Shown piece after piece: positions 17,168-24,760 of a DNA stretch of 52,784 nt. The stretch lies in assembly GCA_900557455.1 (NCBI GenBank), contig USSM01000008.1, positions 1 through 52,784 of the forward strand, in the 5' to 3' direction. The position numbers were made by a program, and so were the translations under genes. This DNA is from an uncultured Collinsella sp. GTDB taxonomy: Bacteria > Actinomycetota > Coriobacteriia > Coriobacteriales > Coriobacteriaceae. Below the pieces are notes generated by a model that did no database searches, was not told the origin of the DNA, and was given only the letters and a program-made list of their open reading frames with translations. How positions within the stretch are numbered: the first letter of the stretch is position 1; each line of letters starts with the position of its first letter.

Positions 17168-18088
17168 ATGCGTATTGTGTTTATGGGTACGCCTGATTTT
17201 GCTGTGCCTTCGCTGACTTCGCTTGTTGAGGCTGGGAACGAGATTGTGCTTGTCATTACTCGTCCTGATGCTGTTCGTGGGCGTGGTAAGAAGCTTGAGC
17301 CTTCTCCTGTTAAGGCCAAGGCGCTTGAGTTGGGGTTGCCGGTTGTTGAGGCCAATCGTATGACGCCTGAGGTCGTTGAGGCGCTTAAGGCTGCCCAGGC
17401 TGACATTTTCTGCGTGGCTGCCTATGGCTGCATTTTGCCCGATGAGGTGCTGCATATGGCGCCGCTTGGTATTGTGAATGTTCATGCTTCGCTGCTGCCG
17501 CGTTGGCGTGGCGCCGCTCCCATTCAGCGTGCGATTCTTGCTGGTGATGAGGTTGCCGGCGTTTCCATTATGCGCATTGGGCATGGCGTGGATACCGGCG
17601 CTTATTGTGCGCAGGCCTCGACATCTGTCGCCGGCAAGCATGCCGAGGCACTGACGATGGAGCTTGGCGAGCTGGGCGGTAAGCTGCTGGCCGATACGCT
17701 GCCCTCGCTTGCCGATGACACAGCGGTGTGGACCGAGCAGGATGAGTCGCTCGTCACGCATGCTGCCAAGATTTCCAAGCAGGAGATGCGTCTGGATCCG
17801 CAGATGGCGGCGCTCGATTGCGTGCGTCACGTGTTGGCTTCGTCCGACACTGCACCCGCTCGCTGCGTGATTGCCGGTAAGTCGGTTCGCGTGCTCGATG
17901 CTGCGCTGGCGGATGTGTCGCTTGGCGAGGGCGTTGTTGCCGTTAAGAGCAAGCGTGTCTACCTGGGACTTTCCGATGGTGCGGTCGAGCTGCTTGAGGT
18001 TAAGCCCGATGGCAAGCGTGCTATGGCTGCTTCTGCCTGGGCTGCCGGCCTGCAGGGCGCCGATCTGACGTGGGGTGCTTTGTCATGA
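17168..18088 (+). CDS. fmt: Methionyl-tRNA formyltransferase, 306 aa
   Basis: Fmt transfers a formyl group from 10-formyltetrahydrofolate to initiator Met-tRNA. The N-terminal domain contains MRIVFMGTPDFAVPSL, the catalytic region NVHASLLPRWRGAAPIQR and GHGVDTGAY; the C-terminal domain is of the usual OB-like size. GGGGAG lies nine bases before the ATG. The stop codon overlaps the rsmB start (ATGA), so the two genes are translationally coupled. The 5' part of the gene uses many T-ending codons, unlike gltX or priA. Confidence 0.96.
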   Translation: MRIVFMGTPDFAVPSLTSLVEAGNEIVLVITRPDAVRGRGKKLEPSPVKAKALELGLPVVEANRMTPEVVEALKAAQADIFCVAAYGCILPDEVLHMAPLGIVNVHASLLPRWRGAAPIQRAILAGDEVAGVSIMRIGHGVDTGAYCAQASTSVAGKHAEALTMELGELGGKLLADTLPSLADDTAVWTEQDESLVTHAAKISKQEMRLDPQMAALDCVRHVLASSDTAPARCVIAGKSVRVLDAALADVSLGEGVVAVKSKRVYLGLSDGAVELLEVKPDGKRAMAASAWAAGLQGADLTWGALS

Positions 18089-19485
18089 GCAAGCTTTCTC
18101 CCGCGCGCAAGCTTGCGCTCGATGTGCTGATGGAGGCCGACCGTCGCGGTATGTACGCACGCGACGTGCTGTCTTCCCGTGCTTCCGCCAAGGCCATTGA
18201 CCAGCGCGATTCCGCTTTTGCCGCGCGTTTGGCGCTCGGTGTTGCCGCCACGCAGGGCATTTTGGATGAGCTGCTCGATCAGTTTCTCGATAAGCCCAAA
18301 AAGGTCGCGCCGCGCGTTCGCATGGCGCTTCGAATCTCGGCCTTCGAGATGCTCTACCTGCATACCCCGGGTCGCGTTGCCGTGAGTCAGGGCGTTGAGC
18401 TGGTTCGTAGCGGCGCTAAATCGGCTGCCGGTTTGGCGAACGCCGTGCTGCATAAGGTTGCGGACAACGTTGAGGACTTTGCCACGGCATCGGACGTGGA
18501 TGAGTCCGAGCGCCGTTTGGTTCGCCTGTCTCGCCTGATGGGCATGCCGCGCTGGCTGTGCGCTCGCATTATGGCGTCGTTCGATACGCCCGAGGGCGCG
18601 CTCAGCTTTGCCGGCAATCTGGCGCCCGCGCCGCTCGCTCTGCACGAAAATGCCTTTGCGACCAAACCTGATCCGTACATTTCGCAGCTTGTGGCGCCCG
18701 TGTTCCCGGGTTGCCATGCGCCGGTCGATGCGCAGGCCACGGTTGCGTCGGGTGTGTTTGAGCGCGCGGCTGCCGTGGCCTCGGACCTTAACGCTCAGCT
18801 CATCGCTACTGCGGCTACTCGTCCCGGGCGCTGCCTAGAGATTGGCGCCGGTCGTGGTACCAAGACGTATGTGATGATGTGCCAGGCTAAGCGTGCCGGC
18901 TACGACCGTCAGCACACTGCACTCGATTTGCACGATCGCAAGTGTGACCAGAATCTCGCGCGCCTGCATAAGGCGGGTATTACGGGTGTTCGTACCGTCT
19001 CGGGTGATGCATGCGAGCTCGATGCGGTTCTCACGTCGTTCGATGCCATGCTTGGTAAACCCGTTCTATTCGATACAGTGTTTATCGATGCCCCATGCTC
19101 TGGCACCGGAACCATGCGTCGTCATCCCGAGATTCCCTGGCGCCTTGCCGAAAGCGATGTGACGTGCGAGCTGCCCAAGCTGCAACTGACGATGCTCAAG
19201 GAAGCAGCCGCGCGCGTTGTTGCCGGCGGCGAGCTCATATATGCGACGTGCTCGGTCTTTGATGAGGAGAACACGCAGGTCGTAGATGCCTTCCTGGCCT
19301 CTCCCGAGGGCGCCGACTTTACCGTGGCGCCGCTCTCCGAAGCCCAGATTCTGCAGCTTCCCGAGTTTGAACAAGCCAAGCAGCTCATCTCCGTCCGTCA
19401 AAACGACCGCGGGCTTTTCCAAAGCGTCCCCGTAAACGCCGACTCCTACGACGGCCACTTCTGCGCTCGTCTGGTCCACAAGTAA
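18085..19485 (+). CDS. rsmB: 16S rRNA m5C methyltransferase RsmB (Sun), 466 aa
   Basis: RsmB methylates a cytosine of 16S rRNA (C967 in E. coli numbering). An N-terminal NusB-like RNA-binding domain (residues about 1-140) is followed by a Rossmann methyltransferase domain. The SAM-binding loop is EIGAGRGTKT, motif IV is DAPCSGTGTMRRHP, and motif VI YATCSVFDEEN carries the catalytic cysteine. The start at 18085 overlaps the fmt stop by four bases. It is the last gene of the fmt-rsmB unit; a palindromic repeat follows four bases after its stop. Confidence 0.95.
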   Translation: MSKLSPARKLALDVLMEADRRGMYARDVLSSRASAKAIDQRDSAFAARLALGVAATQGILDELLDQFLDKPKKVAPRVRMALRISAFEMLYLHTPGRVAVSQGVELVRSGAKSAAGLANAVLHKVADNVEDFATASDVDESERRLVRLSRLMGMPRWLCARIMASFDTPEGALSFAGNLAPAPLALHENAFATKPDPYISQLVAPVFPGCHAPVDAQATVASGVFERAAAVASDLNAQLIATAATRPGRCLEIGAGRGTKTYVMMCQAKRAGYDRQHTALDLHDRKCDQNLARLHKAGITGVRTVSGDACELDAVLTSFDAMLGKPVLFDTVFIDAPCSGTGTMRRHPEIPWRLAESDVTCELPKLQLTMLKEAAARVVAGGELIYATCSVFDEENTQVVDAFLASPEGADFTVAPLSEAQILQLPEFEQAKQLISVRQNDRGLFQSVPVNADSYDGHFCARLVHK

Positions 19486-19488
19486 CTA

Positions 19489-19563
19489 CTAAGTTGCGGT
19501 GAAATAGGGATTGAATAGCGGCTTCTACCCGCCAAACAGTCCTTATTTCACCGCAACTCATAA
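19489..19563. repeat. Palindromic repeat, family R1 copy b
   Basis: Arms of at least 15 bases (AGTTGCGGTGAAATA at 19492-19506 and its complement at 19544-19558) flank a 37-base spacer. Arm and inner sequences (AGGGATTGAATAG) match copy a at 3211-3292. As with copy a, it starts a few bases after a stop codon. Confidence 0.85.
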
Positions 19564-19675
19564 GGAAGATTTTTCTGGGACTGGGATTAATAAATCGGAT
19601 ATGAAAGTAAGCGGTTGGGTTTGGTAAGTTTCTGGATGCATGAACCGCTCGCAGATTTAATATTGAGGGGATAAA

Positions 19676-20623
19676 ATGATCGATCTTAATAGTGACAAGA
19701 TTGACAATCCTGAAGATAATACTCAGGAAAATGAAAAGGTTGAGAATTTTTCGATTAAAAAGCGGGTAATTATTGGTGCCGGTATTGTTGCTCTGCTCAT
19801 TGCTGGTTGTGTCGGTGGTTATGCTGGTTACAATTACAAACAAGCATGTAGTGAACATAATCAGCAGGTTGAAGTTTTGTATTCAAAGGCTAGCGATAGT
19901 GTTGCTGCCTTTAAGGCTGATCCTGGGTTACTAACTTTTGAGCAACGTCTTGATACCATTAAAAATGCTCAAAATAATAAAGAGATTTTGAATAAAGAAA
20001 TCTCTAATGACAGTTTTAAGTATGCGGATGGCACTTCCCCTGATTGGACTAAGCTGCTTAATAAGTATGATTCCATTATTAAAGGCTGCCGTAAGGCTCA
20101 AAATAATGAGTGGAATACTTCTCTAGTTGATCATGCTAATTTTGATGTGAATTCTACTGAAGATACTGACTCTCTCCAGCAGCATATTAATAGCCTCAAT
20201 GGTCTTCTTAATGATATTTCTAACAAAGATAATCAGAAGCTGATTTTTGAAGATGCCAAAAAGGATTCTAAAAAATTCATCGATCAAATCAATGAACAGA
20301 TTAGTCGTTATCAAACTCGTATTGATGATTTAAACAAGGCAAAAGCTGAAGCTGAAGCTGAAGCGAAGGCTCAAGAGGAAGTAACAGCACAAGCTCAACA
20401 GCAGACTTCTCAGCAGAATAGTTATTCTAGCGGTAGTAACTATTCTAATAATAATTCTGGTGGATCTTCTAGCAGTATTTCTTCTTCCAATAATAGTGGT
20501 GGTAAGTATGTCATTCGTCAATTAGATCAATATGATGCAGCTGGTAACTATATCGGATCTACTCATTGGTATAGCGATGGTACTTGTGATGATCCTTATG
20601 CTGCCGGTATGGGCGGATTTTAA
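19676..20623 (+). CDS. AT-rich single-pass membrane protein of unknown function, 315 aa
   Basis: The start is preceded by GAGGGG about eight bases upstream. A charged cytosolic N-terminus (about 1-33) is followed by one membrane segment (about 34-56, rich in Ile, Ala and Gly), then an outward-facing region of about 180 residues predicted to be mostly helical, with a coiled-coil-like stretch ending KAKAEAEAEAKAQEEVTAQAQ (about 218-238). Next come a Ser/Asn/Gly-rich linker (about 240-280) and a short C-terminal domain with YVIRQLDQYDAAGNYIGSTH. A and T dominate, especially at third codon positions, in sharp contrast to all neighbours, which suggests recent acquisition. No family is recognised; surface anchoring is the only role I infer. 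Confidence 0.8.
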   Translation: MIDLNSDKIDNPEDNTQENEKVENFSIKKRVIIGAGIVALLIAGCVGGYAGYNYKQACSEHNQQVEVLYSKASDSVAAFKADPGLLTFEQRLDTIKNAQNNKEILNKEISNDSFKYADGTSPDWTKLLNKYDSIIKGCRKAQNNEWNTSLVDHANFDVNSTEDTDSLQQHINSLNGLLNDISNKDNQKLIFEDAKKDSKKFIDQINEQISRYQTRIDDLNKAKAEAEAEAKAQEEVTAQAQQQTSQQNSYSSGSNYSNNNSGGSSSSISSSNNSGGKYVIRQLDQYDAAGNYIGSTHWYSDGTCDDPYAAGMGGF

Positions 20624-20668
20624 AATATACTAATTTTAAAAATAATTATCGACCCATGGCGCAAAGAA

Positions 20669-20705
20669 GTGACCCCGCGATCGTAGTTGATCGCGGGGTC
20701 ACGTT
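20669..20705. terminator. Bidirectional terminator-like hairpin
   Basis: A perfect 14-pair stem (20669-20682 with 20689-20702) with a six-base loop lies between two convergent genes. T-runs on both sides are weak (TTGTTATT on the plus strand, TTCTTT on the minus strand). Confidence 0.7.
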
Positions 20706-20709
20706 GTTA

Positions 20710-20946
20710 TTAGTGGCTATGCGGGCAGTTGGCGCAGCAGCCGCTGGTGTCGCTGGTGCTGGAGCCGCCGCTTCGCTGGTCGGTGTTGTAGAAACCGCTG
20801 CCTTCGAACTTAATGCCGCTGGCCGAGAACGTCTTAGATGCCGGAGCACCGCAGCTGGGGCATACGACCTCGGGCGTCTCGGACATGGGGTGCTCAACTT
20901 CAAACACGTTGCCGCAGCTCGTGCACTTGTAATCGTAGCGCGCCAT
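20710..20946 (-). CDS. FmdB-family zinc-ribbon protein, 78 aa
   Basis: The protein begins MARYDYKCTSCGNVFEVEHP and has a second CPSCG pair at about residues 29-32, the four-cysteine zinc ribbon of the FmdB/CxxC_CxxC_SSSS family. The family is widespread and has been linked to regulation, but its function is not established. The C-terminus is unusual: after a Gly/Ser linker it ends GCCANCPHSH, adding three cysteines and two histidines that could bind another metal. AAGGAAG precedes the ATG at 20946. It is downstream of the GH13-GH77 gene on the same strand, after a weak terminator. Confidence 0.88.
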   Translation of the reverse strand: MARYDYKCTSCGNVFEVEHPMSETPEVVCPSCGAPASKTFSASGIKFEGSGFYNTDQRSGGSSTSDTSGCCANCPHSH

Positions 20947-20968
20947 AATACTTCCTTTTCAGCACAAA

Positions 20969-20990
20969 GCGGGCAGATCGCTCTGCCCGC
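20969..20990 (-). terminator. Hairpin downstream of the GH13-GH77 gene
   Basis: GCGGGCAGA (20969-20977) pairs perfectly with TCTGCCCGC (20982-20990). On the minus strand it is followed only by TTTG, so termination may be partial and the FmdB gene may be reached by read-through. Confidence 0.5.
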
Positions 20991-21034
20991 AAAAATTCAA
21001 ACAGCTGTAACTGTACCCTATATCGGGGGTTTTA

Positions 21035-24000
21035 TCACGCTTCGCCCCAGAATCTATGGGTGTTGCGCAGGAGCTTCGCAGTTTTCTCCTCGGCTGCTGC
21101 AACGTCGGCCTCTTGCGCCTGCCATGTCCAGTTGCCCGTGGCCACGCCCGGCACGTTCATACGTGCATCGTCGCCCAGCCCCAGCACGTCCTGCAGCGGC
21201 ATCATAACGAGCGGAGCATCGCTGGCCAGGGCGTTGCCCATGAGCTCGCTTGCCAATGCAATGCCGCTCGGCTCGTCACCGCCAGCAAAGGTGCGCGTGC
21301 ACCAGCCGGCAAGCGTCGAGGTGTCGTGCGTCGAGGTGTACAGGATCTTGCCCGGCGTGGGATGAATTCCGCAGCGAACGTCGTAGTTGCTAAACTCCAG
21401 TACGTCCATGCCGGGGAAGCCACAGGTCGAAGCCATCGCGCGAACACCAGGCGTCAAATAGCCCAGGTCCTCGGCAATAAAGTTAAGCGGACCCAGCTCG
21501 TCGTAGGCCGTTTGGAATAGGTCCTTGCCCGGGCCAGCCAGCCAGCGGCCGTCGGCACAGGCCTTGCCGGCAGGGATGCTAAAGTAGCTGTGGAAGCCCA
21601 GGAAGTGGTCCAGGCGCACACGGTCGTAGAGCGCGAACGCACGACGCAGGCGATCCATCCACCAGCTATAGCCGTTCTGTTTCATGTGATCCCAGCGGAA
21701 GGTGGGGTTTCCCCACACTTGCCCCTCGGGCGCAAAGTTGTCGGGCGGCGCACCCGAAATCTCAATCGCCTTGCCGGTGTCGGACAGACAGAAGTTTTCG
21801 GGCTCGCTCCACGCATCGGCCGAATCGTCCGAGACATACATCGGGATATCACCGATGACCTCGATGCCCTTCTTGTGTGCATAGTTCATAAGCTCGCACC
21901 AAGCAAGGTCAAAGCGATACTGCATGTACGCCTGCAGCTCGGCCTCGTCGTGGAAGCGCTTGTCATCGATCAGGTGCTCGTTGTAGCGCGCGACATCCGC
22001 CGGCCATTCGTGGCGCGACAGTCCCTCAAAGTGCTTCTTTACCGCCATGTAGACGCAGTACTTCTCGAGCCAGTCGGCGTTGCGATGTTTAAACGCCGTG
22101 TACAGCGGGTCGGCATCCTCGCCGCCGCAGGTCTTCCAGGTGACGAAGTCGGCAGCCAGCTCCTCGTGGCTCTCGGGCAGCAGGTCGATATTGCCTGCAA
22201 AGGCCGAAGGACCGGCGTAGGGGGAGCGGAAGAAGTCCGTTGGATTGACGGGCAGGACCTGCCAGTAGCGCATGCCCATGGCGGCCAGATGGTCGATAAA
22301 GCGACGCGTGGGCGCACCGATCGTGCCAGGCTTGCCGTCATCGGTCGGCACCGAGGTGATGTGGCACACGACGCCCGCGCCATGATCGAGCGGCTCCTGC
22401 AGGCGCTTCTCGGCATGGTGATAGATGATCGAAGAGCCCAGCGGGTACAAGTCGAGCGTGACTGTGCCGTTGTGGATTTCGCACTCGTGTCCGCTGATCA
22501 CGTCGCTAGCACATTCGCCGAGCGCCGGGATCGTCACGCAGTGCGAATTGCGCAGGCTGCGGTTGATGATAACCGTCACGGCCTCGCCGTCTTTGCCCGT
22601 GCGGGTGTAGGCCAAGACGTCGTCGTTGAGCGCAAAGGCCTTGATCTCGCCATCGACCATAAACGGTAACGCGCGGCGAATGGCAGATGCGTTCTTAACG
22701 ATGGCTAGCGTATCGAAGTCGTGGAGTTGGTCCTTGGTCGGCAGGGTGCGGCGGTTGCCCGGATCGGTGAGGCCCTCCAAGCCGTACTCGTCGCCATAAT
22801 AGATCGAGGGCACGCCTGGGAAGGTCATCTGCATGAGCGTCGCCAACCAAAAGCGGCTCTTGGCCAGGCCCATGGAGTTCTCGTCCAGGCGCCACTTGCT
22901 GCGCTCGCTCTCGGGCAGCTGCGACTCGTCGGGACCGCCGCCGAGCACCGAGATAATGCGCGGACGGTCGTGGCTCGAAAGCAGATTGAGCGCGCAGGCC
23001 AGTGCCTCGCGCGGGTAGTTCTCGCGCAGCGTCTCGATGTCCTCTGCAGCCTGATAGGCGTTCTTGTAGCCCATCAAAAAACCGATGACCATGTCGCGGA
23101 AGGGGTAGTCCATAGCGGAGTCGAGCTCAGAGCCCTGCAGATAGCGGCGCAGGTGGCCATAGCTGATCTTGTTGGAGGCGTCTTCCCAGACCTCGCCGAG
23201 CAGCAGCGCGTCGGGCTTCTCGGCAAGCACGGCCTTTTTGATTTCGGCCAGGAAGTCGTCGGAAAGCTCGTCGGCCACGTCCAGGCGCCAACCATGGGCA
23301 CCGGCGCGCAGCCATTTGCGGATCACGCCGTCCTTGCCCAGGAGCCGCTCGCGCACCAGTTCGGAGCTCTCGTTGATGGCGGGCATGTTGCCCACGCCCC
23401 ACCAGCAGTCATACGAACCGTCTTCATGGAAGTAAAACGCATCGCGCCACGGCGAGTCCTCGCTCTGCCAAGCACCGACGCCGGGATAATTGCCGTAGCG
23501 GTTAAAGTAGATCGAATCGTCGCCCGTGTGGTTGAAGACGCCGTCCAGGATGATGGAAATGCCGAGCTTCTCGGCCGCCTCGCACAGCTCGGTAAAGTCC
23601 TGCTCGGTGCCCAGAATCGGGTCGATCTTGGTGTAATCTGCCGTGTCGTAGCGGTGGTTGCTCGCGGCCTCAAAAATCGGGTTGAGGTAGATGGCCGTAA
23701 AGCCCAGCTCGGCAATGCGGGGCAGGTCATTCTGGATACCCTTGAGCGAGCCGCCGTAAAAATCCCAGGTCTTGATGGAGCCGTCTTCGGCACGCTCGTA
23801 CTCGGGCGGTTCGTTCCAGTCCTCGACCATGCGGCGCTGGATTCCTTTGCGCGGTTTTTCAACTTCGGCAAGCGTACGTTCGCGCCAGTTTTCGTCGCGG
23901 GCATAGCGGTCGGGGAAAATCTGATAGACCATACCGCGCTCGTACCAAGTGGGACGGTTCTCGCGGTGCTTGTAGACGGTAATCTGGAAGGACGGAACCT

Positions 24001-24331
24001 CGGCGTAGTTGTAGGTCACACCCTCGCCACCGGTGCGACCCTGCGGTGCACCCAGGCGTACCTCGGGCTGGCCCTCGATGTTGCAGATAAAGCTGTACCA
24101 GATAAGACAGGGCTCAGTGCACTCAAGCTCTACGGTAAATATGCCGTCGCCCTCGTGCGTCATGGGATACAGAGACTCACCGATCTCATCGACCCAGGTG
24201 CGCAGGGTGAGCGTTGCCTGGTTGGGGTCGGCATCCTCCAAAATCACCGATAGCGAAACGGAAGTTCCAGTGGTCACAGCGCCAAACGGAGTACGAAACT
24301 GCGGCAGACGGCTGTTGTGAATCAATCTCAT
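21035..24331 (-). CDS. Fused alpha-amylase-family glycosidase (GH13) and 4-alpha-glucanotransferase (GH77), 1098 aa
   Basis: Two complete enzymes are joined. Residues about 1-125 form a beta-rich N-terminal domain of neopullulanase type. The GH13 barrel follows with DGVFNHTG (about 257), GWRLDVADE with the nucleophile Asp (about 347), GEVWEDA with the acid/base Glu (about 379) and SSHDRPR (about 452). From about 655 the sequence is MalQ-like: VWGNPTFRWDHM, VRLDHFLGFHSYF (about 906), AEDLGYLTPGVRA (about 952), STHDTSTLAGW and PLQDVLGLGDDARMN (about 1044). The GH13 part would cut maltodextrins or branched glucans; the GH77 part would transfer glucan chains. There is no signal peptide, so it acts in the cytosol. 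Weak GGA precedes the ATG. Its position after the glycogen operon suggests a role in glycogen and maltodextrin turnover. Confidence 0.92.
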   Translation of the reverse strand: MRLIHNSRLPQFRTPFGAVTTGTSVSLSVILEDADPNQATLTLRTWVDEIGESLYPMTHEGDGIFTVELECTEPCLIWYSFICNIEGQPEVRLGAPQGRTGGEGVTYNYAEVPSFQITVYKHRENRPTWYERGMVYQIFPDRYARDENWRERTLAEVEKPRKGIQRRMVEDWNEPPEYERAEDGSIKTWDFYGGSLKGIQNDLPRIAELGFTAIYLNPIFEAASNHRYDTADYTKIDPILGTEQDFTELCEAAEKLGISIILDGVFNHTGDDSIYFNRYGNYPGVGAWQSEDSPWRDAFYFHEDGSYDCWWGVGNMPAINESSELVRERLLGKDGVIRKWLRAGAHGWRLDVADELSDDFLAEIKKAVLAEKPDALLLGEVWEDASNKISYGHLRRYLQGSELDSAMDYPFRDMVIGFLMGYKNAYQAAEDIETLRENYPREALACALNLLSSHDRPRIISVLGGGPDESQLPESERSKWRLDENSMGLAKSRFWLATLMQMTFPGVPSIYYGDEYGLEGLTDPGNRRTLPTKDQLHDFDTLAIVKNASAIRRALPFMVDGEIKAFALNDDVLAYTRTGKDGEAVTVIINRSLRNSHCVTIPALGECASDVISGHECEIHNGTVTLDLYPLGSSIIYHHAEKRLQEPLDHGAGVVCHITSVPTDDGKPGTIGAPTRRFIDHLAAMGMRYWQVLPVNPTDFFRSPYAGPSAFAGNIDLLPESHEELAADFVTWKTCGGEDADPLYTAFKHRNADWLEKYCVYMAVKKHFEGLSRHEWPADVARYNEHLIDDKRFHDEAELQAYMQYRFDLAWCELMNYAHKKGIEVIGDIPMYVSDDSADAWSEPENFCLSDTGKAIEISGAPPDNFAPEGQVWGNPTFRWDHMKQNGYSWWMDRLRRAFALYDRVRLDHFLGFHSYFSIPAGKACADGRWLAGPGKDLFQTAYDELGPLNFIAEDLGYLTPGVRAMASTCGFPGMDVLEFSNYDVRCGIHPTPGKILYTSTHDTSTLAGWCTRTFAGGDEPSGIALASELMGNALASDAPLVMMPLQDVLGLGDDARMNVPGVATGNWTWQAQEADVAAAEEKTAKLLRNTHRFWGEA

Positions 24332-24392
24332 AATTCGGTCCAGTTCAATAGAATCACGGCCTGCGGGCCATGGGCTTTACGCACTGGATGTA

Positions 24393-24398
24393 AGTATA
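24393..24398 (-). promoter_or_regulatory. Possible -10 box of the GH13-GH77 gene
   Basis: TATACT on the minus strand lies 62 bases before the ATG. No good -35 hexamer is found at 16-18 bases, which fits an activated or weak promoter. Confidence 0.3.
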
Positions 24399-24457
24399 TC
24401 TGTTGTACACAGGCTGTATAAACAACATCCGTTTACCATCGGCGAACGGTTGTCCTA

Positions 24458-24474
24458 GAAAATCGTTTTACCAC
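24458..24474 (-). promoter_or_regulatory. LacI-type operator-like site upstream of the GH13-GH77 gene
   Basis: On the minus strand the site reads GTGGTAAAACGATTTTC. It matches TTGGTAAAACGTTTTTA at 34631-34647, between glgB and the HAD gene, at 13 of 17 positions. Both are near-dyads centred on CG, as in operators of LacI-family sugar regulators. The rest of 24332-24537 is AT-rich and holds no gene. Confidence 0.45.
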
Positions 24475-24537
24475 CCAAATTATCGCGATATTCAAATGTG
24501 CCTATACCGATACTATTTGTAGCCAAACAAAAGTAAC

Positions 24538-24671
24538 CCGGTTTACTACGACGAATTGAATGATCTCAACCAGGGTCATTTTGGTGATATTAAAACCGCA
24601 GGTAGAGGCGTTGCCAATTTCGTAGATTACCCGCCGTGGTCGGCTGGAGCCATTTTGTCGTAGTAAACCGG
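24538..24671. repeat. Inverted-repeat element R5 (MITE-like), 134 bases
   Basis: Perfect 15-base terminal inverted repeats, CCGGTTTACTACGAC at 24538-24552 and its complement at 24657-24671, enclose about 104 bases with little internal pairing. The structure resembles a small non-autonomous mobile element. It lies between glgA and the GH13-GH77 gene. Confidence 0.65.
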
Positions 24672-24701
24672 CCCTCTTTTTAATACAGAAGTTCAACCAA
24701 G

Positions 24702-24735
24702 AAGAGGGCGCCTGGTTGGGGCGCCCTCTTTTGCG
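24702..24735. terminator. Terminator-like hairpin downstream of glgA
   Basis: An 11-pair stem AAGAGGGCGCC/GGCGCCCTCTT (24702-24712 with 24720-24730) lies 30 bases after the glgA stop. A T-run is present only on the plus side, so its strength for glgA is uncertain. Confidence 0.6.
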
Positions 24736-24760
24736 TTGGATTAAGTTTTAATCGTCCTGA

